From: Hydnum rufescens UP504
Lineage: Eukaryota; Basidiomycota; Agaricomycetes; Cantharellales; Hydnaceae
NCBI GenBank assembly: GCA_014904985.1
Contig: MU128912.1
Span: 219,368-283,367, forward strand
Direction of reading: 5' to 3'
Length of the DNA stretch: 64,000 bases
Shown: one piece after another, positions 24,822-35,655 of the stretch
Position numbering within the stretch: position 1 is the stretch's first letter
How the letters are laid out: the number at the start of each line of letters is the position of its first letter
The notes under the pieces: model-generated
Told to the model about the DNA's origin: nothing
Databases searched by the model: none
Seen by the model: only the letters and a program-made list of their open reading frames with translations
Program-made: the position numbers and the translations under genes

Positions 24822-25996
24822 CTAAATTCGAGGAGCAGGATATTGAAGAACGGAGATATCCGGATTCTATTGTACACAAGTACATGGTACCGATGTGAGG
24901 GCAATTATAACTTGTCCAGCGACCACAAACTAACAAAATACCAGATTTTCCCGTTTCCAGGAAATGTTGAAATATACTTGCTCGCTGAATAGGCCAACGA
25001 TACCCCAACGCGTCTAAGTTAGCCATTTCGGTTTTCCACATAAGGGGTTGTTCTTCAATATTTATTCAAGTGAAGCCAACACCCATCCGGCTGTCGAGAC
25101 GGACCACGATGAAATCAAACTTTCAGTTGCGAGGTTCGTCACCGCAAGCTTTCATCGGCGACCATTCAAATTCCGCTGCTCATAACCTGCAGGAGCTATA
25201 GCGTGATGAACCAAGTAGAAGTGAGTTCATAGGGGCGGGCATCGAGCGATTTTAATGATTGGAATTGTAATTGTGATCCCCCTGCAATGTGTATGAGAGA
25301 ATGAATTCGAGCGGGTGACGACATCGTGACCATTGCTGGGGGAGAAAGTGTTGGTGCCACTTGGCGGGCCACTCACGAATGTTCGTGGGATATATCATCG
25401 ACTCAACCATCCCCTCCGAGGACCGGGAAATTATTGGTGGGGGTGCAAGATCGTGAGCGGTTCATGGTTCATAAAGCCGATGATACGAGCGATTGTTCTG
25501 TATGTTGCCATCCACCACGTGCCGTACGAACACCTAAGCGCAGGCCGGGAGGGTCCCCCAATGCATGTAGTAGGCTGTCACTGAAGGGTTCGATTTGCGA
25601 CCATTTTATGGCACCCGTTGCTGGACGGTAGGAATCAGGTCTGGAGGGTACACTATAAATCCCCCGCCAAAAAGTCCCGGCATATAGCTCCTAGAAAAGT
25701 GGGCGGGGCGGCTGGCATCCCACTCGTGCTCGCGAATGCAGGTCCTCGGATAGGGTGATTGGAATCGTAATCGCTGAGGAAGCAATCAGAGTTGTTCCGA
25801 AACATTCCCACTTGCAGGAGGGCCTGGTGCTGGAAATAAAGACTTATAGGACGCTTGCTTCCAGACATCTCAAAGGCGAGAGTTGGCTCCCGAGGATACC
25901 AGAATCGTTCATCCGTCCGGCCCTGTAAGGTCTGTCAGCCCATGTGCAGAGCGACAGTCAAGGGAAATGATATTAAGCGTAATGATACAAGTAGAG
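24822..25996. other. Intergenic region, about 1.2 kb
   Basis: Between the FunK1 start and the 3' end of the carrier-like gene, both on the minus strand. It may contain a further 3' exon of the carrier gene, because the reading frame at 25997 is preceded by a possible GTAACT donor. No domain or repeat is recognisable. Confidence 0.5.
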
Positions 25997-27244
25997 TTAC
26001 GTCAAACCAGCAAAGATTGTGGCCGCCAGGGTGAGATAGAACGCGCGATAGAGCGTCGCCACGCCTTCTTCGTCCACGATCATCTTCGTCGCGTTCCACA
26101 GACTGTCGTACGGCTGATCCTCGGCTCGCAATCCGATAACATCCTCCTCTGCGCCCGCGTATTCGAGCCCCGCAGTATCTTCCACTGAGGGCCCAGTACT
26201 CGCAGGGACAGCTACTCCATCTGCATCCAAGGGGTTGTTCCTCTGCACACTAAGTCTCGCAGAGAGGACTTCTAGGGGACAGAGGATAATAAAACTGAGG
26301 CATAGGAAGAAGAGATAGGTGCACAAGCCCATGAAGGACCAAAACGAGTTGAATGCACCCGAGAGGCCATATAACCCTGGTTTAAATGACGGAACCAGAA
26401 GCCCGCGGACTCCACGAACTACCAGGAGGAGGTATGAAATGTGGAGGATCTGAGCGAGAGCAATTCCTGGCGTCAAGTATAGCCTCCATGGTTTTGCGCG
26501 TTCGTATGGCGTGAATAGGACACGCAGAGCAAGGCGCGCATCCACCAGTTTATTTTGATTGGAGTCGTGATCGCCCTGAAATTGTTGTGAGTGGTGGACC
26601 CAGAAGCCGCGAGGTCTGTCTATTTACCGGTTGACTAGAATCTCGCGGGGTATTGCCCAGAGTGTGATGATTAAAGCCCAGACAATTGTGGTGAAAGTTC
26701 CTCCGGCAGATATAGCGTATCTCGGAGAGGTTCCGCCGCCACTGATTATCAAGTAGCTCAGCAAGTGCTGGAGCAAGCCGGTGAGGACAAGAGGCACTAT
26801 GACAACCCTTGTTTGTCAGAGCCTGGCCATAGATAGAATGAACGATTCTTGGGCTTACTCAGCCCCTTGTACAGCCCCACATACCCCTCTATTCTCCTTA
26901 CACGCACGAACATGGCGAAAATCTAAAGATACGGGACAAATTAGGCGCCCAATACCTAGCCGCAGCTTGACGAATGGAAGTACCGAATTAACAACTGGGC
27001 CGACACGCATGTCCTGGCTGAGGCGCTGACCATCTCCTTCATCAAGGTCGCCGAGGCCAACGCCCTTAGGAGTGAAATTGATTCGAAATCTTGTTACAAC
27101 CCCGACTAGAGGTACAACGAACAAGACCACAATAGCCGTTCTTTGGAGAACGGATAAACTAAGGGTCTGGGAGAGGACACGGTGAAAATTAAGGACTCAC
27201 GATATTGAGGCGGCAATGATTGATAGTACACCTTCATCTTGCAT
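25997..27244 (-). CDS. Mitochondrial-carrier-like membrane protein
   Basis: The start at 27244 opens MQDEGVLSIIAAS, then splices to TAIVVLFVVPLVGVVTRFRI, a hydrophobic segment. A repeat-like block IFAMFVRVRRIEGYVGLYKG resembles the G-x-x-G-L-Y-x-G turn of SLC25 carriers. It is followed by further hydrophobic stretches (TGLLQHLLSYLIISGGG, FTTIVWALIITLWAIPREIL). The last exon (26545-25997) contains CPLEVLSARLSVQRN, which fits the carrier signature P-x-[DE]-x-x-[KR]-x-[RK], and ends DEEGVATLYRAFYLTLAATI, again matching the carrier repeat. Only parts of the three-fold repeat are canonical, so this looks like a divergent carrier-fold protein of the Ugo1/SLC25A46 sort rather than a classical metabolite carrier. 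One junction (near 26930) did not join in frame in my reading, and a 3' exon may be missing. Confidence 0.7.
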
Positions 27245-27366
27245 AGCGATTTCAGCTACGGGGTGACGATAGTCTCGTAACTTGACAGGGTGACAGCGCA
27301 GTATCCGGAGTTTGCCGAAATCTTCTAGCTACTGCTCACGGCTCTGGTCCCTGGGTAAGGAACGCG
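27245..27366. promoter_or_regulatory. Short divergent promoter
   Basis: 122 bp between the divergent carrier-like and PRKRIP1 genes. Promoter function is inferred from position. Confidence 0.45.
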
Positions 27367-28184
27367 ATGTCGGGAGAATCATCGGTCCCATCTGGCTCGG
27401 CTTCGACCTCCATTATGCCAGAGCCTGTGAATAAGCATCTCCCAACGGCGGTCGAGCGTCAGAGGCAGCAATTGGCACGATTGCTGAAGGATCCCGAGAA
27501 GCCTGTGGTGATACCCAAGGCGCCTAAAGAGAAGACACTTCGTCCCGCTCGGGAGATGATGAAGAACGTCCAGGGATCCAGTGCTGGTATGTTTATCTGA
27601 CCACTTTCTTTTCAGTATGCATATTTGGCCCATATTCATGCAACCCGTAGGTGCCGGGAGTGGCGAGTTTCATGTATATAAGCAAAATCGGCGTCGAGAA
27701 TATGAACGCCTCAAGCTCATGGATGAAAAGTCAAAGAAGGTGAGGAGAGGCTGTCTTGTTGTGTCTTACAGAATTCAATTCATTCTTTCATCCTCACTGG
27801 TTAGGAAGCTGAGGCCCTCGAATTCGAACAACGAAGACGAGAGCGCCTGGAAGCAGCCGAAGCCAAGACGGCCAAGAATCGGGCGAAGCGGCAAAAGAAG
27901 AAGCAAAACCGGTCTGGCAAGAAGGATGCCGGAAGTGATGGGGAGGATGCGGGTACACATCGTCCAAATGATGGGGGACCAATGAAAGAAGAGAAGATTG
28001 TTAGGAGGAGATGGGAAAGCTGTTCGTTTTTCGGCGTCCTGGAGAGGAGGGTAGCGATGATGAAGATGAGGACGATATTCGGGAACCTGCTGGTGAGGAG
28101 TCTAACGCCGGGGCTACGGGGGATGCAGAGGCTGAGCCACATGCTGTCATTGAGCAACCCACGATAGTAATTCATGACGAGTGA
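27367..28184 (+). CDS. PRKRIP1 homologue (DUF1168), spliceosome-associated nuclear protein
   Basis: Small basic nuclear protein. In animals PRKRIP1 binds double-stranded RNA and the kinase PKR and is part of the post-catalytic spliceosome. The reading starts MSGESSVPSGSASTSIMPEP. The diagnostic block MKNVQGSSAGAGSGEFHVYK is formed across the intron beginning near 27589, followed by RRREYERLKLMDEKSKK. After a second intron come EALEFEQRRRERLEAAEAKT and AKNRAKRQKKKQNRSGKKD, the predicted long helix. The C-terminal tail is a puzzle: a strongly acidic, family-like sequence (FRRPGEEGSDDEDEDDIREP, ending VIEQPTIVIHDE at 28184) lies in a frame that I cannot reach by a normal GT-AG intron from the KRQKKK exon. 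Either a base is missing or added between about 27960 and 28050, or an unusual intron exists. Without the shift the frame ends at 28167 with unremarkable sequence. Confidence 0.82.
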
Positions 28185-28330
28185 CTTTTGTTACTATTTC
28201 TCGGGTACTCTGATACATGCAAACGTACAGGCAGTAAAAACATGGGCGAAGAAAGTGGATCATGGTTATGTCTTGATATTTATCCTGCAGCTAATGACTG
28301 CCCCTGGAGGGCCCCAAGCGCAGAGTATAA

Positions 28331-28942
28331 TTAGTCCGGCCCATGTCTCCCAAGGCCCTACGGGTGATGAGGATAAAGCCACGGTCAGATAAATAGCCCC
28401 TAAACGTGCGCGGTGTGATGTTTTCACTTGCCTTGGCACTCTTGCTGATTCCGCGTGCCTCTTCTTGCTTCAGCTTTGCAAGACGAGCTCTGCAGCACCA
28501 CAGTGATCAGGGAGAAGAAATAACTCATTTGCACAAAATATCACGCACTCCTCGTCCACTTCAAACTCGAGCCTTCGGACGTGTTCGCGTGCGTGGACGA
28601 CGGCGTCACGGGCATCCGACAGCGCTCGATCAGCAGCATGCTCCGCCTAATCGTTGACAACATCCAGCATTGAATACGTCCATCCACGAGGTCGACGCGT
28701 GACATATATGGCCAGAACGTACCTCTTCTGCGATTTTTACTTTTTCACTCGCAGCAACGATAGATGGGTGCTTTGGCCTTGAAAAGAGACTACCAAGATG
28801 GTTTCTAGGTTTGGGCTGGCTGACGGAGGACAGAGGTCGAAAGTAGAAGAAGCGCTTGGAGAAGATGGAGGACTTGTGCTCAAGTTGCTGGTGAGCGGGC
28901 TCTATTAATGGGCTCGTTGCTTTTCTTGTTGAACAGAGGCAT
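28331..28942 (-). CDS. Small coiled-coil protein, conserved hypothetical
   Basis: Not a named family that I can assign; I believe similar short proteins occur in other Agaricomycetes. Exons joined across introns at about 28655-28715 and 28490-28545 read SLFSRPKHPSIVAASEKVKI, then AEHAADRALSDARDAVVHAR and EHVRRLEFEVDEEARLAKLK, followed by QEEARGISKSAK. This is one long amphipathic charged helix. The natural end GLGRHGPD is reached only by removing an intron that starts AAG|GCAAGT, a consensus GC-AG donor, and ends CCCGTAG. If that intron is retained the frame ends at a different stop. The N-terminus is uncertain: the ATG at 28942 opens MPLFNKKSNEPINRARSPAT but then meets a stop, and two other frames look protein-like over the next 100 bases. 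It converges on PRKRIP1. Confidence 0.62.
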
Positions 28943-29524
28943 AAGTCAAATGGATTGGATGTTGGGGGGGGGGGGGGGGAGCGGCAGCTAGGGGTCTATG
29001 CTTTTATACGTCATGAAATCCAAGAGATGATATCACATCTTGGGGCGCTCCAAAGGCAATTAAGCTATGACGGGGGTGGCGGTGTCGGCAGTCCCCGGAT
29101 CCAAATACGTTCAATTGCGCTATTCCTCTTCGCCTTGTTGAACATCCTTCGCCTCATCGGCATTCCATGGGAAATAATGGAGAGAGTGCGCCCTCTATGC
29201 GGCTCTAGCTTGACTGATAGCAGCTGCTGTTGCGATCCCTGCAACCAAGATCATCGATGGCACCCGTTGCGATGCCAACCCAGCAACCTTTTGTTTCCCT
29301 TGATTCTTTTCCTCTCTAACTTCTCCCACCCGTTGAGCGGTTTTTTTTCTTTCTCATTCTCTTCTTTCAGCCCGAGGCACTGGTAAGCACATCGCTCGAG
29401 GTCTCATTGCGCCCACTAAGCGTTCTGTACTGTACAGGTTGCTCTATCTTGCAATAGCTCTTCTTCTTTTCTTCTGCATCCACTTTTTTTTTCACTACAG
29501 CCCTTATTTTCCAACCTACCTGTC

Positions 29525-30644
29525 ATGTCGACAGACGTAAAGAGAGTTCCCAACAATATCGTCGTAGTATGTACTAACCATCACCTCAGTCGAATCCCAC
29601 ATTCGCTAATGGTGACCAACCTAGACCATCCGCAAGGAATTCGATGCACCCCCTTTGCCATACGAGCTCCATAGCGGCATTGATCCTCAAATATGGGACT
29701 TTCGTTTCCGCCAGATCCACATCTTGTACGCTCAATGGAGCAAGCCTTTACTTGAACGAATTTGGCTCGTTGTAGCCCTTCTGTACGATACTACTCATTC
29801 CTGTGTGCTGTGCCCATGTGCTACCGCTGACGCCCCCACCTCTTTCGAATATAGAGCCACGTTCGTTCTCCCCACGGTCCTCTATGGCGTCGTATTCAAC
29901 GCCGTCACTCCCAAGCCCCTTCGAGACGCTCTTGATCGTCAAATCTCAGGCGACGTACCGCCAAGCAACAGATTCGACGGAAACGTGGATGATGCGATCG
30001 GGAGGTATCGATTGGAGACCCGAGGTATCATAGCTGGGGTGCTCTTTGGTGTATTTCTATTCTTCTGGATGCCGCTTATAGTCTGGAAGAGACTGGTGAG
30101 TTTTTGAGACTCGTGGCTCTTGGCAGATCGCCCGCAGTTCTCCCGGATATAAAGGTCTTTTTCTAAATCCACTGTGTGGGTCTTTAGGGCACTATACGAG
30201 CGAACGCGATGACTCGCCACTGGGAAGAAGAAGATCGCTCTCGAAGCACAGCGTTCGTTCCTCGTTGGACTATCACAATGCCAGGAATAATCACACCCAC
30301 AGGGGTTCGTCCCTTCTCCCTTCTCCCACCTCCCTTTCTCTCTCTTCCCCCCCCAGCGTCATTGGTCGTATCACTTTTTTGCTAACATTCATACTTTCAC
30401 ATCCTCTATTTAGACAGTAAAGATCTCTACGCCTCCCGTCGCGCCTCCTTCCCTATTCCCTCCCGTCGCCCACGTCCCGCCATACCTCGCCAAGGAAGCG
30501 AACTACAATGGATATGGATACGATTATGCGAATGGAAGAAGCAGTGAAATCGTGCCCGCCTACTTCCCAGGACCCGATCCCGCGTACAAGTTTGTCGCAG
30601 GGGACGAGAAAGGCAGGGCGGAATTTTACGAGGTGAAGGTGTAG
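29525..30644 (+). CDS. Three-span membrane protein, conserved hypothetical
   Basis: No named family recognised. The first exon reads MSTDVKRVPNNIVV, then joins TIRKEFDAPPLPYELHSG and PQIWDFRFRQIHILYAQWSK. The region has hydrophobic spans in LLERIWLVVALL, FVLPTVLYGVVFNAV and IIAGVLFGVFLFFWMPLIVW; a short intron joins the first two (CT|GT...AG|A). The C-terminal half is soluble, with WEEEDRSRSTAFVPRWTITM, a Pro-rich region (PPVAPPSLFPPVAHVPPYLA) and a Tyr-rich stretch YNGYGYDYANGR, ending EFYEVKV. The Pro/Tyr-rich tail resembles binding sites for WW or SH3 domains, but this is only compositional. The start is the first ATG and has a good donor 42 bases later. Confidence 0.72.
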
Positions 30645-31403
30645 ATTGATTCATCATCATCATCATCATCTGTCCGGTCTTAGCTTGCCCACGCATACAC
30701 GCAAAAGACACGCACATACTCGCTCTCTCGCTCTCTCTCACTCTCTCTCTCGCTCTCTGTGCTCGAGTTTACGCGGACTGGTTTTTTTGGTGTCGACTCG
30801 CGAATACTGTATCATAATTGAAGCAATGCTAATCATATCAGGAGTACTGTAATGAATAAAATGTGGGGTGGATGCGCGCACACAAGAAAGTGAAGGTATG
30901 CAGTGAAAGCAAGGAAGGAACCCCAGTTTATAGGATGGGAGGAGATAGACGGGGCGGGGGGGGAGGAATCGGGACGGTGGGAGAATGACGCGGGCGAGTT
31001 TGAATGTGCCTTGAGAGGGCGTGGGTTGGGTTGAGGGCGAGGTCCATCGCTACAAACAAACAAACAAACAAAAAAAGAAAAGAAAAAGAAAAAAGAGAAT
31101 CCCTGTATGGAAGCACATCACAACAAATGAAGACACAGCGGGCAAGCAGAGTGACGCATGTGGGGAGAAAGGAAAGCACGAGGGCGCGGGGCTACAGCAG
31201 AACATGGGAGGACAGTTGGGAGTTAAAAGGTGTAAGTAGATTGGGAGAGGGCGGAGAGAATAATGTCAATGTCAAGTGGCTGAAGAGAAAGATAATGCAA
31301 GCAATAAGGAGGGATGGATGGAGGTATGTCATGTCTGGAGGCAAGGCAAGGGAACACATGGACGGGTATGGGGTTGAGGGTGGGGGTGAAAGGCGAATTT
31401 CGG
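30645..31403. other. Intergenic region with simple repeats
   Basis: 3' flanks of two convergent genes. It holds a CAT/ATC trinucleotide tract (30651-30670), an imperfect CT-rich tract at about 30719-30760 and an (ACAA)n-like tract at about 31053-31072. No gene is seen. Confidence 0.6.
30651..30670. repeat. (TCA)n trinucleotide microsatellite
   Basis: About 20 bases of uninterrupted TCA repeats immediately after the stop codon of the three-span membrane protein gene, so in its 3' UTR. Confidence 0.9.
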
Positions 31404-33903
31404 TCACAGCGTCTCCTGTCTGGGCCGTCGCCCCAGCCGCGCAGACAAAGTAGCGGGATTGGTATCTACAGGTTGATCGGCCGGGGCTCCCTTGACTCCG
31501 AAGAACATTCGGAGAAGACGGGATACGTTGGGGTAGTCCTCCCACCAAGTGCTATTGCTGTTCAGGATCAAGGACGGATTGGAAGAAGACTGTAAAGGCT
31601 TGTGGTCTGTATCTGAACTCGCAAGCTCGGAAGAGACCCGTGGAGAGCTATATGGTGACCCACTGGCGGCGGAGATGCCATTGATATACGACCAGACCGC
31701 GTCGCTGTCGCGACGTTTCTGGGTATGTGGTTTTGGTGGAGACGAATAGGATGGTGGTGGTGTGATAGGAGACTCAGACGGGCGTGTGGTATATGACTTT
31801 GAAGGTGTGGAGGGCGGGCTCGGCGGCCGTGGATTCCACTCTTCATCCTCTTCGGCCTCTTCTTCTACGAAAACGTTCGCCAGGGCTTCACTAGTCGATG
31901 ACTGGCAAGAGATTATTCCCAATATGCCATCGGACGCGTCCTGTCAGAGAAAAAAACCCCAAAGTCAACTTTCGCGGCCTTCACGAACGCCAAAGCTCCA
32001 CAAACTCTTGAAAAACATCCATCGCGCGGTCGAAATTCACGCGGGCTTGTACGGCCTCGCCAGCTCTGTATTCGGAGGGTTCCCAGTGGTTCTCTGCTGC
32101 CAACACCTCCCACATCGCCTCTTTGCAGGCCAGCACCCCTAGGAAAGCCAAATGAATATTGATTCAGAATTTCCCCACGAAGACGAGGTGAGGGAGGAAT
32201 ATGATATATTTACTATTGACGGAGATGAGTAAGTGGATGGCGAGCGCCTTGTTTCCCAGTTCGATTGGATGGGAGGGCGATGTCACGATCCCCGAGCCAG
32301 TATTAATCTCTTGTGGTTCTACGATGTAGACCTCGCCCGGCTGCGGTAACGGACAGGGATTTGGAACATTGGGTGCTTTTTCAGGCGTAGCTGCAGGAGA
32401 GGGGTTCAGCGCTGGTGGAATGTTGGCGGTAGGGCATGGTTGGGCGTGATCTGTGCTCTCATTTACTTTAGCGGTGTCGGCGGATTTCGATTTCCCCTTT
32501 TTTCGGACGGGATGTGGATATTCTTCTGGCAGTGGAATGGCCACGCGAGGAGGTGCTGATGTCAGACGGAAATAAAAGCTGAGGTAATGTGGAATCAGCG
32601 ATATAGGTGATAGGTTGAATCCCCGGATTTGAAGACTTTGTAATATAGCGATTCTAGTTTGGCCTCGTCGTAGTCGGTTTGTGGGTCATATACAGGGACT
32701 ATCGGAGCCGGGAAAAAGTCGGAGTCTGAGGACGATAGGCTGGAGGTGGATGAGGAGGACTCGGCGGCTCCTCTTCAACTTCTTTGATGGGGAGGCGGGG
32801 AAATATAATGTCTAAAAAGTGATCCATATTGTTCCGTCAGGTCTATCAGGCCACGAATGCAGGAGAAAACCGAGGACCTTCATCCATGTATTCGAGTTTC
32901 CCTCCTTTGGCAAGTACCCGCGAGGCTTCCTGGGCAATTTCCTTTTTGTTAAGTTTTCCAAAAGAGGTGAAGATCGTCTGGCCCAACGTACTTGAAAGAA
33001 GTGGTCCCATTTTGCTTCTGGGATACCATTTGAAACATTTCGAATAAAAATGTAGTCAAAGCTCTTGTCTTCAAATGGCCAGGACTCGAGACTGCGGAAG
33101 ACAATATGGGTGATGAGCCTGTATTGGATAGCTTAAACCCACAAATTCCCATGTTTCCAAGTAATGCGTGAGGCTAACGCCGGATCGAGGAGGAAAGGAT
33201 CTGGCTGGATGGGGCAGAGATCGAATCCGACGAAGCGCGTCTTGGGCCATCTTTGAGCGAGAGACAGGACCCAATCTGATGGGAAAGGAGAAGGAGGGAG
33301 GGGAGGGGGAGGGGACTTTAGTCAACTTGGCGACATCATGTGTGGAGTGCGATGTGCGCGGACTAACATCCATTGCCTAGAGTCTTTAGTGAGTGCGTAT
33401 CCGCGAAGATTAGATTCGGTGGGAAAATACTGACCACATCCTACATCGAGTGTGCGGGCCGGGACGGTGTCCGTGGCTTCCAAAAGACTGTACGCGCCGT
33501 CTTGCCGCGTCACGTCGATAGTGTTAAGGCAAGCACTGTGGGTGGTTTTTGGGATCAGAGTGAAAGAAAAAAATGGGCACTGGGATATATGGACATACGT
33601 GTCGAGACTGAAGCGATCGTAACAAAGAGGATAGGGTGCCACGCTCGGTGGGAACGGGTGGTGCTTGCTACGATACTTGTAGGTGAAATACGGGTCTTGA
33701 TGGGGGAGGAATTCCGAGGTAGATTCCTCGATAATGGAGGTATAGTTGGATTCATTGTTAGTGTTATCGCTTCCTGCAACAGAACTGAACTGAAATGAGA
33801 AAAAAAGGCGTGAGCGGGTTGATGGATGATAAGAGCGTACTCGGGGTGCAGTCGCTCGACGCATCGTCGGACATGGCTCGTCGATGGGGGATCTATCAAG
33901 CAA
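31404..33903 (-). CDS. SAM-dependent methyltransferase with long disordered tail
   Basis: The N-terminal part includes ESNYTSIIEESTSEFLPHQD and PFPPSVAPYPLCYDRFSLDT. A class I methyltransferase core follows: motif I in RTLDVGCG (about 33440), the acidic end of strand 2 in KTRFVGFDLCPIQPD (about 33230), then FRSLESWPFEDKSFDYIFIR and NVSNGIPEAKWDHFFQ. Joining to the next exon gives EIAQEASRVLAKGGKLEYMD, the strand 4/5 region. The C-terminal half is Pro/Ser-rich and low complexity, with an intervening helical segment (AMDVFQEFVELWRS) and an acidic block VEEEAEEDEEWNPRPPSP. I could not fix the splice junction directly after motif I. The substrate is unknown; the core resembles fungal small-molecule methyltransferases of the LaeA/UbiE sort, but no assignment is safe. 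Confidence 0.78.
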
Positions 33904-34247
33904 TTGGAGGGATAGCGAGGAAGATAATTTTGGTCGTCAAAACGCAAAGCATGTCTGGCGCATTGTCTGACAACAATGTGACTGAATTGCTCTTAATTAT
34001 AATTCAGCACAATAGCCGGGCAGGTGTTTCCTTAACAGGAAGAGCCCGGAACTTGCCGGGTCTTGTCTCCATCCCGGGGAATATTTTTCAATGAAAATAT
34101 CGGGCGTTGTCCTCGTCGAGCACACGCTCCAGAGTGCATTTTAGGGAAAGGGCAGTGTTTGACTGACGTGATTTCCGCCTCTTGTGCGGCGCATATCGCT
34201 TGTGAAACTCGCAACAGATCTCAAGTCGATTGATCGATCGTTGCCAG
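33904..34247. other. Divergent region; may hold a first exon of the HIT zinc-finger gene
   Basis: Between the methyltransferase start (-) and the first recognisable exon of the HIT zinc-finger gene (+). The start codon of the latter is probably here, as the frame of its first visible exon meets a stop just before a TTGCCAG acceptor, but I could not choose one. Confidence 0.45.
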
Positions 34248-35081
34248 TGTGGGTGTGGGGGGACACTGCATCACCGCGGCAATCACGGACGCATTGTCGG
34301 ACTTGCCGCATGCCGAGGGTGGCGCCAAACGCCAGCAGCAGCAATGCGACATATGCAATACCCAACCGTTCAAATATTCTTGTGCTTCCTGCCAGGCGCT
34401 CTAGTCCGTCGCGTTGTGTGTTCGAATGGGAATCAGTCTCTAATATCTGCATGTTCACCAGCTGTTCCCTGGATTGCTACAGGACCCATAAAACAACCTG
34501 CAATCCCACCAGAGAAGAAGCCACAACGCCCCGGAAGGAAGCTTTACCAGTAGGAGCACCCCTTGGAAATTCTGTTCCTCGAGTGGATAACGATTCGCCC
34601 CTGCGACCGCTGACCTCTGTGCGGTGGCCTTACGTCCCTGAGCCACCGTCTTACGAAGATCCACTTACGAAAAATGACCCCAAGCCCCTGCAGCTCTCTC
34701 AATACGTAGCTATCGGTTCGTTCGTCGTTCGTCACACGCACCACTCATTTTCTTCTAAAAAAATACGCTTTTTGCCTCTCTGCCATTCATCGGGACCTCA
34801 TTCCTCCAGCGAGTTCGCCAGATATACGCAAGGCATTGAGTTCGAACCCTCGAATGCCCGGGATCCTGCGTTCCCTAGATAGCATGCCCCCCCACGAGCG
34901 GGACGCGCAGATGCAGCGTCTGCTCGGCATTGGGGACACTGGGCCACTAGATGATGTGGGCACTCTGACGGAAGAACAGCTGGAGGATCATCGGTCTTTC
35001 ACCGCATTTGCGGATGCAGTGGAACGTGCGGTCAGTGGGCCGACGACGGACGAATCTAGGCGCGGGCTCGCTTGGGACTGA
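34248..35081 (+). CDS. HIT-type zinc-finger protein, ZNHIT3/Hit1-like
   Basis: A zf-HIT domain is formed across a GT-AG intron (about 34411-34468): CDICNTQPFKYSCASC, then QALYCSLDCYRTHKTTC. This gives the C-x2-C...C-x2-C...C-x3-C...H-x3-C treble-clef ligands. The middle region is Pro-rich (LPVGAPLGNSVPRVDNDSPL, RWPYVPEPPSYEDPLTKNDP). The C-terminal part, SSPDIRKALSSNPRMPGILR followed by SLDSMPPHERDAQMQRLLGI, is the helical segment seen in ZNHIT3/Hit1 proteins, which act in box C/D snoRNP assembly and, in animals, in nuclear receptor binding. The 5' end is partial in my reading because the first exon and start codon are not identified. The end at 35081 is firm. Confidence 0.8.
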
Positions 35082-35655
35082 TTTTCGTAATTTCCACAAG
35101 CACACAGGCGGTCGCACTTGTCGCACTTTTTTTTTGTAAATATACGTGGCGCTGCGCTAGCGGGCCCTGGGGGGCTAGAATCCTAGATACAAATAAGCTT
35201 CAGGTTCCATCGCGCTTGTCTAGGTTGATCGGTCAAAAGACATGCCGCCACCCGCATGGTTTCACCGCGAGGGGGGTTGAGAGGTAAAAACTCTAAAGCG
35301 AATAGCTATACGAGAGTCCATGGCATTCACTTCGGTGCCACAGCAGTACTGTACATAAGAGTATGTGCACCCCCGAAGATGAGGGCCGAATCATGAAACG
35401 GGGTATGCCCACTGTTGCTGGGAGTCTCATCAATCGCCAGTCCCTCGCATCCTCTCTTGGACATGGGGGTCACACCCCATTTCAGAACGTCATATGAAAT
35501 ATACATGAATATCAGATCCACTATCACAAGTCAAATTATCCAAGCAGCCAAGCAGCGTGGGCGGGTCCCTAGAAGTACTGGGCGAGAGCAAATTCGTCGG
35601 TCGATGAAGGGGCCGGTATACTCCGCAGTCACGTGTTCTTTCGTCGTTCACGACG
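35082..35655. other. Intergenic region
   Basis: Between two plus-strand genes. It holds a T run near 35128 and no recognisable gene or repeat. The promoter of the glutaredoxin gene should lie here. Confidence 0.55.

Noticed and set aside
28955..29386. 143-codon plus-strand open frame with a poly-Gly start
   Set aside because: It begins in a G homopolymer, is low complexity, shows no domain, and overlaps the 5' flank of a minus-strand gene that has clear splice-supported exons.
34840..34849. GTTCGAACCC, similar to a tRNA B box
   Set aside because: It lies in the coding exon of the HIT zinc-finger gene and no A box, acceptor stem or anticodon arm can be built around it.
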